The notes: a model not told the origin generated them from the letters alone. A DNA stretch of 64,000 bases from JAOPZW01 sp963851295 (GCA_963851295.1 CAWKOS010000010.1:279986-343985); one strand, 5' to 3'; shown: positions 8,312-17,467, numbered from the stretch's first letter. Numbers and translations: made by a program.

Positions 8312-9631
8312 ATGCGCCCCTGGCATGTCGGCCTCGTCGCCGTGGCGCTGGTGGCGGCCGCGCTCGTGCTGCGGATCGCCTACGTCGACGCGACGCCCGG
8401 CTACGCGCTGCGCCACGACGCCGTCGACTACGACACCCACGCGCGCTCGATCGCCGAGGGGCAGGGCTACTCCAAGACCCTCGCCCACGGCCGCCCGACC
8501 GCCTTCCGCCCGCCCGGCTACCCGTACTTCCTGGGCGCCGTCTACCACGTCTTCAAGGCCGACCGCGAGCCGGCCAAGGAGCGCCTGCGGGTCGCGCGGA
8601 TCGCCCAGGCCTTCGTGGGCGCGGCCGTGGTGGCGCTCGTCGGCGTCCTCGCGGCGCAGCTGTGGGGCGCGGTCGCGGCGTTCGTCGCGCTCGCGCTCGG
8701 GGCCGTCTACGTCCCGCTCATCACGGTCGGCGGCGCGGTGATGTCCGAGCCGCTCTTCGACGTCTTCATGCTGGGGTCGCTGGCCGCCGCGCTGGCCCAC
8801 CGGCGCTCGGCGCACCGCTACCGCTGGGCGCTGCTGGCGGGCGTCCTCGGCGGGCTGGCGGCGCTGACGCGAGCGCAGGCGCTGATCCTGCTCGCCCCGC
8901 TGGCGGTCGCGGTCTGGGACGGCCGCCCGTGGCGCTCGCGCGCCGCGCTCGGGCCGCCGGTCGCGCTCGTGCTCGCCGCCCTGGTCACGATCACCCCGTG
9001 GACGGTCCGCAACGCGCGGACCTTCCACACCTTCGTGCCGATCTCCACGCAGTTCGGCTCCGCGCTGGCGGGCACCTACAACGACCTGTCGCGCGCCGAC
9101 ACCCAGGACCCGGCCTCGTGGCACGGGCTCAGGCACGTGCCCGACTACGCCTACCTCTTCGACCGCGTGCGCCAGATCCCCGAGCCGACGCTCGAGCGCG
9201 AGCTGCGCTCGGCCTCCTTTCACTACATCCGCGAGCACCCGGCCTACGTGCTCAAGGTCGGGTGGTGGAACACGCGGCGGATCCTCGACCTGGCCGGGCG
9301 ACGGCGGTCGCGCTCGACGGCGGCGACGATCACCATCGACCACCTGTGGGCCGACCGCGGCCTGGTCTGCTTCTGGATCGTGGCGGCGCTCGCGCTCGCG
9401 GGCGCCTTCACGCCGATGGCGCGCCGCGCGCCGTGGTTCGTCTGGGCCTTCCCGGCGCTGATGTTCCTGAGCGTCGTCTTCCTGGTGGTCGAGACGCCGC
9501 GCTATCGCACGCCGATCGACCCGTTCCTCGTGCTCCTGGCGACGGCGGCGCTCGTCACCGCCGGCCGGCGCGTGCTGGCCTCCAGGCGACGGCTCTCAGG
9601 CCTCCGGGATCTCGCGGCCGAAGGCCTCTAG
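8312..9631 (+). CDS. GT-C membrane glycosyltransferase (ArnT/PMT_2-like)
   Basis: 439-aa polytopic protein with about 9-11 hydrophobic segments. A short N-terminal segment is followed by a large loop that starts with acidic residues (HDAVDYDTHARSIAEGQGY), the usual place of the catalytic Asp in GT-C enzymes using polyprenyl-phosphate sugars. It acts at the membrane with the active site outside. It directly follows the methyltransferase-GT2 fusion, whose GT2 half could supply the lipid-phosphate sugar. Its 3' end overlaps the convergent aldo/keto reductase gene by 36 bases. Confidence 0.75.
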   Translation: MRPWHVGLVAVALVAAALVLRIAYVDATPGYALRHDAVDYDTHARSIAEGQGYSKTLAHGRPTAFRPPGYPYFLGAVYHVFKADREPAKERLRVARIAQAFVGAAVVALVGVLAAQLWGAVAAFVALALGAVYVPLITVGGAVMSEPLFDVFMLGSLAAALAHRRSAHRYRWALLAGVLGGLAALTRAQALILLAPLAVAVWDGRPWRSRAALGPPVALVLAALVTITPWTVRNARTFHTFVPISTQFGSALAGTYNDLSRADTQDPASWHGLRHVPDYAYLFDRVRQIPEPTLERELRSASFHYIREHPAYVLKVGWWNTRRILDLAGRRRSRSTAATITIDHLWADRGLVCFWIVAALALAGAFTPMARRAPWFVWAFPALMFLSVVFLVVETPRYRTPIDPFLVLLATAALVTAGRRVLASRRRLSGLRDLAAEGL

Positions 9632-10477
9632 GGTGATCGCGTCCGGCTCGGGGCCGCCGCGACGGCCCGTGTCCAGGCCGTCGATCGCGGCCAGCTCGTC
9701 GGCGGTCAGCGTGAAGTCGAAGACGTCGATGTTCTCTGCGATGCGGCTCGGCTTGGTGGACTTCGGGATGACCGAGCGCCCCTGCTGCAGACCCCAGCGC
9801 AGCATCACCTGGGCCGGGCTCTTGCCGTGCGTCCCGGCGATGTCTGAGATGACCGGGTCGTCGAGGGTGCTGCCGTGGCTGCCGTCGCGGTAGAAGGTGA
9901 TGCCGCCGATCGGTGACCAGGCCTGCGTGAGGATGCCGTGCTCGGCGCCGAACGCCTGCACCTCTCGCTGCGCGAAGTAGGGGTGGACCTCGATCTGGTT
10001 GACCGCCGGCACCACCGTGGCGCGCTCGAGCAGCGTCGTGAGGTGCTCGACCGTGAAGTTGCTGACCCCGATCGCGCGGACCTTCCGGTCGGCGAGCAGG
10101 GTCTCCAGGGCCCGGTAGGCCTCCAGGGTCCGCTCGAACGCCGACGGAAGCGCCTGGTGGAGGATGAGCAGGTCGATCTGGTCGACCCCGAGCTTGCGCG
10201 CGCTCTTCTCGAAGGCGTGCAGCGTCTCGTCGTATCCGTAGTCGCTGATCCAGACCTTGGTCTCCAGGAAGACCTCCGACCGGTCCACGTCGGAGCCGTG
10301 CACCGCCTCGCCGACCTCGCGCTCGTTGCCGTAGGCCGCCGCGGTGTCGATGTGCCGGTAGCCCGCGCCGAGCGCAGCGCGGACGGCGTCCCGGGTCTCG
10401 TCGGGGGGCGTCTGGAAGACGCCGAGTCCGAGGGCGGGCATCTGGACGCCGTTGTTGAGGGTCAGGGTCGGGGTCAT
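9596..10477 (-). CDS. Aldo/keto reductase
   Basis: 293-aa NADPH-dependent reductase of the AKR5/DkgA type. The tetrad parts are visible: HIDTAAAYGNE (Asp, Tyr), LETKVW (Lys) and LLILHQ (His). The C-terminal IPKSTKPSRIAENI is the NADPH phosphate-binding loop. It would reduce aldehydes, ketones or keto-sugars; the substrate cannot be told. The start is ATG at 10477. It converges on the GT-C gene with a 36-base overlap. Confidence 0.92.
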   Translation of the reverse strand: MTPTLTLNNGVQMPALGLGVFQTPPDETRDAVRAALGAGYRHIDTAAAYGNEREVGEAVHGSDVDRSEVFLETKVWISDYGYDETLHAFEKSARKLGVDQIDLLILHQALPSAFERTLEAYRALETLLADRKVRAIGVSNFTVEHLTTLLERATVVPAVNQIEVHPYFAQREVQAFGAEHGILTQAWSPIGGITFYRDGSHGSTLDDPVISDIAGTHGKSPAQVMLRWGLQQGRSVIPKSTKPSRIAENIDVFDFTLTADELAAIDGLDTGRRGGPEPDAITLEAFGREIPEA

Positions 10478-10521
10478 GGATCTTGGAAGGGCACCTCTGG
10501 GCGGACAAGCGCCTCGGCGCT

Positions 10522-10974
10522 TCAGGACGCCAGCTGCCAATAGACGTTGGTCTCGAAGCTCTCGGGCTCGTCGCGCCAGTGGTCGTAGAGCTCCCAGCGC
10601 ACCCCGCTGAGCTCGTGGCCGTGCTCGCGGCACCACGCCAGGACGGCGTCGTGCGCCGCGCCGATCCCCTCGGCCGACGGGGCGCCGCGGGCCACCGCCG
10701 TCGCGGCGCGGCCGGTGGGCAGCGCCGACGCGGTCACCCGACCGCCGGCGGCCGCGAAGGGGCCTTCGAGCTCGGCGCCGACCTCGACGGTCGGCGTGCC
10801 GTCGAGGTAGACCATCGTGTTGCGCCCCGCCTGCAGGCCGTGGGCGCGGACGTGGGCCCAGACCTCCTCCAGCAGCTCGCCCCACAGCGTCGGCCAGCGC
10901 TCCCAGGTCGTCGTCTCGCGGATGATCACCGTGGGCGTCCCGGGGGCCGCCACGATGCTCACCGCGTGGTCCAT
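10522..10974 (-). CDS. GyrI-like small-molecule-binding domain protein
   Basis: 150-aa protein resembling the effector-binding (GyrI/SRPBCC-unrelated BmrR C-terminal) fold. There is a repeated beta-alpha pattern with VYLDGTPTVEVGAEL in the middle and VRWELYDHW near the end. There is no DNA-binding domain. Stand-alone members bind or hydrolyse small molecules, or act as effectors. It lies 14 bases after the small membrane protein gene on the same strand, at the end of the secDF transcript. The ATG at 10974 is the first good start. Confidence 0.6.
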   Translation of the reverse strand: MDHAVSIVAAPGTPTVIIRETTTWERWPTLWGELLEEVWAHVRAHGLQAGRNTMVYLDGTPTVEVGAELEGPFAAAGGRVTASALPTGRAATAVARGAPSAEGIGAAHDAVLAWCREHGHELSGVRWELYDHWRDEPESFETNVYWQLAS

Positions 10975-10988
10975 GAGCCGGCGTGCGA

Positions 10989-11261
10989 CTAGAGCTCGAG
11001 CGCCGCGTACCCGCGCCGGACGCCCTCGAAGTACACGAGCCCGATCCCGATCAGCGTGCCGGGGATCGCCTCCAGCGCCTGCAGCAGGTGCGTGTCCTCC
11101 TGGCCGGGAATCGTGAAGCCGTTGACGACCAGCCCGAAGATCATGGCGCCGAGCAGGGCGCCGAGGAAGGCCCCGACGATCCCGCCCCAGAAGCGGTCGG
11201 GCAGGAAGATCGTGAAGTGCCAGATGGCGAGGCCCATCATGACCCACGCGAGCATGGCCAT
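10989..11261 (-). CDS. Small membrane protein
   Basis: 90-aa protein with two or three hydrophobic segments (residues ~1-20, 24-48, 66-84). The Gly/Ala-rich GGIVGAFLGALLGAMIFG segment recalls the GlsB/YeaQ/YmgE family, but the match is by eye and not firm. It starts 2 bases after the secDF stop (ATG at 11261, or 11255), so it is co-transcribed with secDF. No function is assigned. Confidence 0.6.
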   Translation of the reverse strand: MAMLAWVMMGLAIWHFTIFLPDRFWGGIVGAFLGALLGAMIFGLVVNGFTIPGQEDTHLLQALEAIPGTLIGIGLVYFEGVRRGYAALEL

Positions 11262-11263
11262 GG

Positions 11264-14143
11264 CTAGCGCGACCTCCCGTGGCGGCGGTTGCGCGGCCGC
11301 TTGGGCTTGGGCGCGCGCTTGGTCTTGTCGTCCTTGAGCACGAGGTCCTCGGGGTCGAGGTCGGCGGCGGGGTCGCGCTCGGGCTCGGGGTCGCGCTCGG
11401 CGGTGACCGTCGGCGGCGCGTCGGCGTGCAGGTCGCGGACCATCTCGTCGAACTCGTCCTGCGAGACGCCGCGCTGCGGGTCGTCGGGCTGGGTGATGCG
11501 GCGCGCGGGGCGGTCCTTCTCGGCCGGCGGCACGTCGACCGGCGCGCCGCCGGTCGCCACCGCGTAGGCGGGGACGACGCCGCCGTTGGCCTCGGCGATG
11601 CGCCGGCGGCGGCGGACGTAGACGGCCTCGCGCTCCTTCCAGTGCGTGAGCACCGGCGAGGCGATGAAGATCGACGAGTACGTGCCCGAGATGACGCCGA
11701 CGAGCAGGGCGAAGGCGAAGTCCTTGAGCGTGTCGCCGCCGAAGAGCAGCAGCGCAAGGATCGGCAGCGCGGTGCAGAACGAGGTCGCCAGCGACCGGGT
11801 CAGGACCTCGCTCATGGAGCGGTTGACGATCTGCGAGAAGGCGGCGCGCGGCATGCGCGGGACGTTCTCGCGCACGCGGTCGAACACGATGATCGTGTCG
11901 TAGAGCGAGTAACCCAGGATGGTCAGCAGCGCCGCGACCGTCGACGTCGTCACCTCCCGGCCGAGCAGGGAGTACACGCCGGCGGTGATCAGCAGGTCGT
12001 GCATCAGGGCGATGAGCACGGGCACCGCGTACTTCCACTCGAAGCGCATCGCGATGTAGAGCGAGATCACCAGCAGCGAGGCGATGATCGCGATGACGGC
12101 GCTCTTGGCCACGGTCTGGCCGAAGGTCGGGCCGATGGTGTCGAAGTCGAAGGACTTGACGCCGTACTTGTCCTGCAGGTCCTTCTGGATCGCGTCGCGC
12201 TGGGCCCGGGTGAGGGTCGAGGTCGAGACCTGGAAGGCGTTCTTGCCGACGCCCGAGCCGCTGAGGCGCTGGACCTCGGCGTCGGCGAAGCCGTCGGGCG
12301 AGATCGCGTCACGCACGCCGTTCTCGTCCGCGGAGCGGTTGAGCTCGGTCTTGATCCGGGTGCCCGACTCGAAGTCGATGCCGAAGTTCAGCCCCTTGCC
12401 GCCGATGGACAGCGCGCCGATGAGCAGGATCACGCCGGACATCGAGAAGAACCACTTCGACGCGCCCATGAAGTCGAAGCGGCGGCGCTCGCGATGCTTG
12501 CTCACGCCCAGGGCGGCGGGGCTGTGGATGAGCTTCGAGCGGCCCATCACGCCGAGCACGGCCTGGGTGAGCAGCACGGCCGTGAAGAAGGAGACCAGGG
12601 TGCCGACGCCCAGCGTGAAGGCGAAGCCCTTGACCCCGGCGGTCGCCAGCAGGAAGAGGATGAAGGCGACCATGAAGGTCACGACGTTGGCGTCGACGAT
12701 CGCCGACAGGCCGCGCTTGTAGCCCGCCGAGATGGCGGCCGGGATCGATCTGCCCCCGCGCAACTCCTCCTTGACGCGCTCGAAGATGACGATGTTCGCG
12801 TCGGCGGCCACGCCTATCGTCAGGATCAGCCCCGCGATGCCCGGCAGGGTCATCGTGATCGGGACGAGCTTGATCAGCGCGTAGAAGAAGATCGCGTAGA
12901 CGACGAGGGCGCCGACCGCGATGACGCCCAACACGCGGTAGAAGATGAGCAGGAAGAGGGCGACGATGATGAAGCCGGCGATGCCCGCGATGAGGCCCTG
13001 GTGCAGCGCCTGCTTGCCCAGCGTCGCGGAGACCTGCGAGGCCTGGATGAGCGAGAGCTTGATCGGCAGCGCGCCCGTCTTCAGGAGGTTGGCGAGCCGC
13101 TGAGCGGACTCGATCGTGAAGCCGCCGGAGATCCGCGAGCCGCTGTCGCCCCCCAGGCCGCTCGGGTAGCGGTGCCAGTCGATCTGCGGGACCGAGATGA
13201 GCTCGTTGTCCAGCGAGATCGCGAAGTGCTGGTTGGAGGCGTCGCCCTGCAGGCCGATCGAGAGGTCGCGGCCGCGCTCGGCGAGCTTCTTGGTGAACTG
13301 CGACCAGACCTTGGGCCCGCGGCCGGTGAAGTCGAAGGTGACGTTGGGCTCGCCGCTCTCCCCCGCGCCGTTGTCGAAGCCCTGCTCGGGGTTCTTGATG
13401 TCGGTGCCGCCGAGGATCGGCTGGTCCTTGAGCACGAACCAGCTGTTGAGCGGCTTGCCCTTGGGGTCGGGCTGCTCGGCGCGCATGATGACGACGCCCT
13501 GCGGGACCTTGACGACGTCCTTCTCGTCGAAGGGGATCTTCTTGTTCAGCGCCTCCTTCTGGAGGTCGGCGACGCTCGCCTCGGGGCCGGCGAGAACCTT
13601 CTTGGCCTGCTTGTCGACGAGGTAGTACTTGTCGCCCGCCGACTCCTTGCCGGTGTTGGTGGGCGGGCACTTGGCGCCGCGCGTGACGGCGTCGAAGAGC
13701 GACAGAGCGACGCCGGCGTCGCCGGCGGCCGATCCGCCGGTGATGGACGGGTCGGACGGGTTGGGCTTGCAGTTGGGCCCGAGGACGCTGCCCTCCCAGT
13801 CGTAGAACCACATCTGCGCGGTGGTCCCGACCTGGGCGGCGGCCTCGTCGGCGTTCTTGACGTCGGGCAGCGAGACGTCGATCTGGTCGGAGCCCGAGCG
13901 CTGGATACCCGGCTCGGCGACGCCGAGCTGGTCGACGCGCTTGCGCATGATGTCGAGCGAGCGGTTGATCGCGTCGCTGGTGACCTTCGACTGCTTGGTC
14001 GGCTGGGCCTGGTAGATGAGCGAGACGCCGCCCTTGAGGTCCAGGCCCAGGCGCGTGGGCTTGGCCAGGATGACCGCCAGCGAGCCCACCAGCAGGCCGG
14101 CGACGATAAGCAGGACGAAGAGGTTGCGACGGCGGTCGTTCAT
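11264..14143 (-). CDS. secDF: Fused protein-export membrane protein SecDF
   Basis: 959-aa fusion of the two Sec accessory subunits that use the proton gradient to pull preproteins out of SecYEG. Residues ~1-560 are SecD: an N-terminal TM, the LGLDLKGGVSLIYQ motif, a large periplasmic-side P1 domain, then TM segments with IFERVKEELR. Residues ~575-860 are SecF (LNFGIDFESGTRI, VFDRVREN, LTRSLATS). The tail, ~870-959, is charged and rich in Lys/Arg/Pro. SecD and SecF are often separate genes in actinobacteria, so the fusion is notable. There is no yajC next to it. Confidence 0.95.
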   Translation of the reverse strand: MNDRRRNLFVLLIVAGLLVGSLAVILAKPTRLGLDLKGGVSLIYQAQPTKQSKVTSDAINRSLDIMRKRVDQLGVAEPGIQRSGSDQIDVSLPDVKNADEAAAQVGTTAQMWFYDWEGSVLGPNCKPNPSDPSITGGSAAGDAGVALSLFDAVTRGAKCPPTNTGKESAGDKYYLVDKQAKKVLAGPEASVADLQKEALNKKIPFDEKDVVKVPQGVVIMRAEQPDPKGKPLNSWFVLKDQPILGGTDIKNPEQGFDNGAGESGEPNVTFDFTGRGPKVWSQFTKKLAERGRDLSIGLQGDASNQHFAISLDNELISVPQIDWHRYPSGLGGDSGSRISGGFTIESAQRLANLLKTGALPIKLSLIQASQVSATLGKQALHQGLIAGIAGFIIVALFLLIFYRVLGVIAVGALVVYAIFFYALIKLVPITMTLPGIAGLILTIGVAADANIVIFERVKEELRGGRSIPAAISAGYKRGLSAIVDANVVTFMVAFILFLLATAGVKGFAFTLGVGTLVSFFTAVLLTQAVLGVMGRSKLIHSPAALGVSKHRERRRFDFMGASKWFFSMSGVILLIGALSIGGKGLNFGIDFESGTRIKTELNRSADENGVRDAISPDGFADAEVQRLSGSGVGKNAFQVSTSTLTRAQRDAIQKDLQDKYGVKSFDFDTIGPTFGQTVAKSAVIAIIASLLVISLYIAMRFEWKYAVPVLIALMHDLLITAGVYSLLGREVTTSTVAALLTILGYSLYDTIIVFDRVRENVPRMPRAAFSQIVNRSMSEVLTRSLATSFCTALPILALLLFGGDTLKDFAFALLVGVISGTYSSIFIASPVLTHWKEREAVYVRRRRRIAEANGGVVPAYAVATGGAPVDVPPAEKDRPARRITQPDDPQRGVSQDEFDEMVRDLHADAPPTVTAERDPEPERDPAADLDPEDLVLKDDKTKRAPKPKRPRNRRHGRSR

Positions 14144-14159
14144 GGGGCGGCGACGGTGG

Positions 14160-14609
14160 CTACTTGGCCGGAGTCAGGACCAGGAGCATGCCGCCATCGT
14201 CATCGTAGGCGGGAAAGAGGTCGGCTGTCGCGCGGGCGGGCAGGTCGCCCTCGGCGTTGACCTCCACCGGCTTGTTGAGCGCGCGCACGCCCCACTCGAG
14301 GACGGTCCCCACGGGATCGTCGGCGTTGTCGAAGCGCAGGCCGAGGACATCGCGCACCGGGCGGCCGATCACGCGCTCGTCGTCGAGGCCGGTGAGCTCG
14401 AAGGAGCCGCGGCCGCAACCGATGACCCTCCCCTCGGCGTCGCAGACGAAGAACGCGGCGTCGGGGGCGGGGTAGTAGTCGTCGAGCAACTCGAAGAGGA
14501 AGCCGAAGCCGCAGCGTGAGCAGGCCTTGGCCTGGCGGCGGAACCCGGCGGTGCGATCGGTCTCGGAGGTGCGGTGCCCGCAGTTCGGGCAGATGAACAG
14601 ATGGGCCAT
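14160..14609 (-). CDS. Zinc-ribbon / PAS-like domain protein
   Basis: 149-aa protein. Residues 1-45 hold CPNC and CSRC pairs, a likely zinc ribbon. Residues ~50-145 look like a PAS sensor fold (AAFFVCDAEGRVIGCGRGSFELTG, then VIGRPVRDVLGLRF). It is 16 bases upstream of secDF on the same strand, in the place where yajC usually lies. A sensor or RNA/DNA-binding role is possible; I do not assign one. Confidence 0.6.
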   Translation of the reverse strand: MAHLFICPNCGHRTSETDRTAGFRRQAKACSRCGFGFLFELLDDYYPAPDAAFFVCDAEGRVIGCGRGSFELTGLDDERVIGRPVRDVLGLRFDNADDPVGTVLEWGVRALNKPVEVNAEGDLPARATADLFPAYDDDGGMLLVLTPAK

Positions 14610-14692
14610 GCGCTAGGAGAAGGGTAGAAGGTGGAGGGCTCTGCCGTCCCGGTCGCCTGGTAAGACACCGTGGGCGGGCCCGTCCTTCCACG

Positions 14693-15556
14693 GTGTCCGC
14701 CGCCTCCATGCCCGAGCCAGACGCCGTCCCCGTTGCCGACCTCCAGGTCGCCGACCGCATCGCGCGGGCGGTTCGCGGCGGCAAGGCCGCGGACCGCCGG
14801 CCGACGATCGAGCAGCTCGTCGCCGCCTTCGGCGAGGCCGAGCCGACGATCGATGCGCGCCGCCGCGCCGCCCGGGCGCTGGCGCTGGCGGGGGTCGCCG
14901 CGGTGCCGGACGTCCTGGAGGCGCCGCCGGGCGGTCGCGTGACGCTGGAGGTCCGCCGCCCGCGCCGGCGCCGGGCGCTCGTGCTCGCGGTGCTGGCGCT
15001 GATCGCGCTCTTCGCGGCCGCGGCGGCGGCCGCCACCCAGATCGACTTCAACAACGACGACACGGCCGACGAGCTCCCGGCCGGGACGTCGCAGAGCACG
15101 GCGACGACCGAGCCCGCGCCGACGACCACGGCGACGACCGACACCACGACCGACACCACGACGACGCAGACCACCTCCACGGCGGCCAAGCCGCCGCCGA
15201 CGTCGGCCGAGCGCCGCCGGGCCAAGCGCGCCCGCGAGCGCCGGGCTGCGCAGCGCCGCGCCCGCGAGCGCCGCGCCCGGGCGCGCGCGGCCGCCCGCCG
15301 GCGCGTCACCGTCCGCATGACCGCGACCCTCCCGACCTTCCTGTGCGTCGAGGGCGACGGCCGGCGGCTGTTCGACGGCACGCTGAGCGGCTCGAAGACC
15401 TTCCGCGGCAAGGTCCTGCTCTTCAACATCGGCCTCGGCCCGAGCACGAAGGTCACGGCCAACGGCAAGCCCGTCCCGCTCTCCGGCAGCCCCACCGGGG
15501 TCCGGATCACGCCCAAGGGCAACGCGTTCCTGCCGCTGGGCTCGCGGCCCTGCTGA
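14693..15556 (+). CDS. Single-pass membrane protein with Thr-rich and Arg-rich linkers
   Basis: 287 aa (GTG at 14693; the ATG at 14708 is an alternative). Residues ~1-85 are cytoplasmic and rich in Ala, Asp and Arg. One TM segment lies at ~95-115. A low-complexity Thr/Pro stretch (~125-165) and an Arg/Ala-rich stretch (~170-205) lead to a C-terminal beta domain of ~80 residues (LFDGTLSGSKTFRGK, VTANGKPVPLSG). The C-terminal part resembles the DUF4115/RodZ-type extracellular domain. The role is unknown; it may be a cell-envelope protein. Confidence 0.55.
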   Translation: MSAASMPEPDAVPVADLQVADRIARAVRGGKAADRRPTIEQLVAAFGEAEPTIDARRRAARALALAGVAAVPDVLEAPPGGRVTLEVRRPRRRRALVLAVLALIALFAAAAAAATQIDFNNDDTADELPAGTSQSTATTEPAPTTTATTDTTTDTTTTQTTSTAAKPPPTSAERRRAKRARERRAAQRRARERRARARAAARRRVTVRMTATLPTFLCVEGDGRRLFDGTLSGSKTFRGKVLLFNIGLGPSTKVTANGKPVPLSGSPTGVRITPKGNAFLPLGSRPC

Positions 15557-15564
15557 GGGTCGGG

Positions 15565-15620
15565 GCGCGCCTGCTTCCGCGCCGCCGGGCCGCCGCGCGC
15601 CTGATTCCGCGCCGCCGGGC
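15565..15620. repeat. Two direct copies of a 26-bp sequence
   Basis: Positions 15565-15590 and 15595-15620 are the same 26 bases apart from one mismatch (C15574 versus A15604), separated by 4 bases. They form the outer left flank of the palindrome that follows. A related inverted copy (GCCCGGCGGCGCGGAAGC) lies at 15826-15843. Confidence 0.85.
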
Positions 15621-15645
15621 GGTGCGTCTCCGCTCCGCGTCGGCA

Positions 15646-15801
15646 GTCGCGAACAGCTCACCGAGGGAGAGAAGCTGCCCCCGCCGGTGCGAACCTGTAC
15701 GACTTTCCCCCGGAATCCGACGAAAAGTCGAAGCAGTTCGGGCCTGGCGCGCCCGGCGCGGCGCGCCGGAGGGCCTCCTCCCTCGGTGAGCTGTTCGCGA
15801 C
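15646..15801. repeat. Large inverted repeat with central hairpin (dispersed palindromic element, copy 1)
   Basis: The arms 15646-15669 and 15778-15801 are perfect 24-bp inverted repeats, and weaker pairing extends outward over about 50 more bases. In the centre CGAAC (15690-15694) pairs with GTTCG (15736-15740), and CGACTTT (15700-15706) with AAAGTCG (15724-15730). The region 15659-15840 is homologous to 50569-50354, read on the opposite strand. It fills most of the 313-base gap between the Thr-rich protein gene and ruvB, and no gene is seen in it. It could be a MITE/REP-like element or an RNA structure. Confidence 0.85.
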
Positions 15802-15869
15802 CAGCAGCCGGAGCGGAGAGCGCGGGCCCGGCGGCGCGGAAGCAGGCCGCAGGAGGCGCGCGGCGCGCG

Positions 15870-16886
15870 CTAGAACAGCGCCGCCTCGCGCGGCGGCTCC
15901 ATCCCGATGTGCTCGTAGGCCCGCCGGGTCGCCGCCCGCCCGCGCGGGGTGCGCTGGATCAGGCCCTGCTGGAGCAGGTAGGGCTCGTAGACGTCCTCGA
16001 GCGTGTCGGCCTCCTCGTTGACCGCGATCGCCAGGGTCGAGAGGCCGACGGGGCCCCCGGCGAACTGCGAGCAGATCGCGTTGAGGATCTCGCGGTCGAG
16101 GCGGTCGAGGCCGAGCTCGTCGACCTGGAGCATGGTCAGGGCGGCGTCGGCGGCCGCGTCGTCGACCACGCCGCTGCCGCGCACCTCGGCCCAGTCGCGC
16201 ACGCGCTTGAGCAGGCGGTTGGCCACGCGGGGCGTCCCGCGCGAGCGCGAGGCGATGGCCCAGGCGCCGCCGTCGGCGAGCGAGACGTCGAGGATCGCCG
16301 CCGAGCGGCGCACGATCCGCGAGAGGTCCTCGACCCCGTAGGGCTCGAAGCGGTGGTGGATCCCGAAGCGGTCGCGCAGCGGCGTCGTGAGCAGCCCGGC
16401 GCGGGTGGTGGCGCCGATCAGCGTGAAGGGCGGCAGGTCGAGGGTCACGACCTTGGCGCCCGCGCCCTGGCCGATGGTGATCGGCAGCCGCCGGTCCTCC
16501 ATGGCCGGGTAGAAGGTCTCCTCGAGCGCCCGGTTGAGCCGGTGGACCTCGTCGACGAAGAACACCGAGCGCGGCTCCAGGGCGGTCAGCAGCGCGGCGA
16601 TGTCGCCCTTGCGCTCCAAGGCCGGCCCGGCCGTCTGCACGAACGGCACCTCGAGCTCGGCGGCCACGATCTGCGCCAGCGAGGTCTTGCCGAGCCCGGG
16701 CGGTCCGGCCAGCAGCACGTGGTCGAGCGCCTCACCGCGCGCCGACGCGGCCTCGATCGACACCGCGAGCTGCTCGCGCAGGCCGTCCTGGCCGACGAAC
16801 TCCTCGAGGTTGCGTGGGCGCAGCGAGCGCTCGAAGTCGTCCTCGCCGTCGAGAGCACCCGGCGTCTGGATGCGCTCGACGGTCAC
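15870..16886 (-). CDS. ruvB: Holliday junction branch migration ATPase RuvB
   Basis: 338-aa AAA+ helicase. Walker A GPPGLGKTSLA is near residue 58, Walker B FFVDEVHRL near 107, the sensor/arginine-finger region (IGATTRAGLLTTPLRDRFG) at ~160, and a C-terminal winged helix. With RuvA and RuvC it drives branch migration and resolution of recombination junctions. The GTG start at 16886 overlaps the ruvA stop (GTGA). Confidence 0.97.
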   Translation of the reverse strand: MTVERIQTPGALDGEDDFERSLRPRNLEEFVGQDGLREQLAVSIEAASARGEALDHVLLAGPPGLGKTSLAQIVAAELEVPFVQTAGPALERKGDIAALLTALEPRSVFFVDEVHRLNRALEETFYPAMEDRRLPITIGQGAGAKVVTLDLPPFTLIGATTRAGLLTTPLRDRFGIHHRFEPYGVEDLSRIVRRSAAILDVSLADGGAWAIASRSRGTPRVANRLLKRVRDWAEVRGSGVVDDAAADAALTMLQVDELGLDRLDREILNAICSQFAGGPVGLSTLAIAVNEEADTLEDVYEPYLLQQGLIQRTPRGRAATRRAYEHIGMEPPREAALF

Positions 16887-17467
16887 GAGCGCGCCCCGCG
16901 CAGCGCGCTGGCCAGCAGCTCCTCGGCCGTCTCGCCCTCGGCGCCGTCGAGCAGCGCCTGCGCCTCGGCGGGCGCGAAGCCGAGCTCGAGCAGCCCGTCG
17001 CGGGCGACGTGGCGCGGGTCGTCGCCGCGCGTGACGGTGATCGGCGCCTCGATCGCCGCGTCGACGCCGACCTTCTCGCGCAGCTCGACCACGATCCGCT
17101 CGGCCGTGCGCTTGCCGATGCCGGGCACGGCCTGCAGGCGCGCGGCGTCGCCGGCCACCAGCGCCGCCACCAGCTCGCGCGGCGTCCCGCCGCTGAGGAC
17201 CGCGAGCGCCACCTTCGGCCCCACCGACTGCACGCCGATGAGGGCAAGGAAGAGGTCGCGCTCCTCCTCGGTGGCGAAGCCGTACAGGGCCAGCGCGTCG
17301 TCGCGCACCACGAGGTGGGTGTGAAGCGACACGGCCCGCCCCACCCCCGGGACCTGGCGCAGCGTCTCGGTGGAGACGGCCAGCCGGTAGCCGACGCCGC
17401 CCGCCGTCTCGATGACGACGTGATCCGGGCGGCGGACCGCCACCTCGCCGGCGACGAGCGCGATCAT
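16883..17467 (-). CDS. ruvA: Holliday junction DNA-binding protein RuvA
   Basis: 194-aa protein. The N-terminal OB fold starts with MIALVAGEVAVRRPDHVVIE; helix-hairpin-helix motifs follow in the middle (LIGVQSVGPKVALAVLSG, VPGIGKRTAERIVVEL); the C-terminal domain binds RuvB. The length matches the family. The start overlaps the ruvC stop (ATGA) and the stop overlaps the ruvB start (GTGA), so the three genes are coupled. Confidence 0.96.
   Translation of the reverse strand: MIALVAGEVAVRRPDHVVIETAGGVGYRLAVSTETLRQVPGVGRAVSLHTHLVVRDDALALYGFATEEERDLFLALIGVQSVGPKVALAVLSGGTPRELVAALVAGDAARLQAVPGIGKRTAERIVVELREKVGVDAAIEAPITVTRGDDPRHVARDGLLELGFAPAEAQALLDGAEGETAEELLASALRGARS

Noticed and set aside
15687..15870. 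Open frame through the palindromic repeat before ruvB
   Set aside because: It has no start with a ribosome site, is dominated by the repeat, and its low-complexity product matches nothing I recognise.
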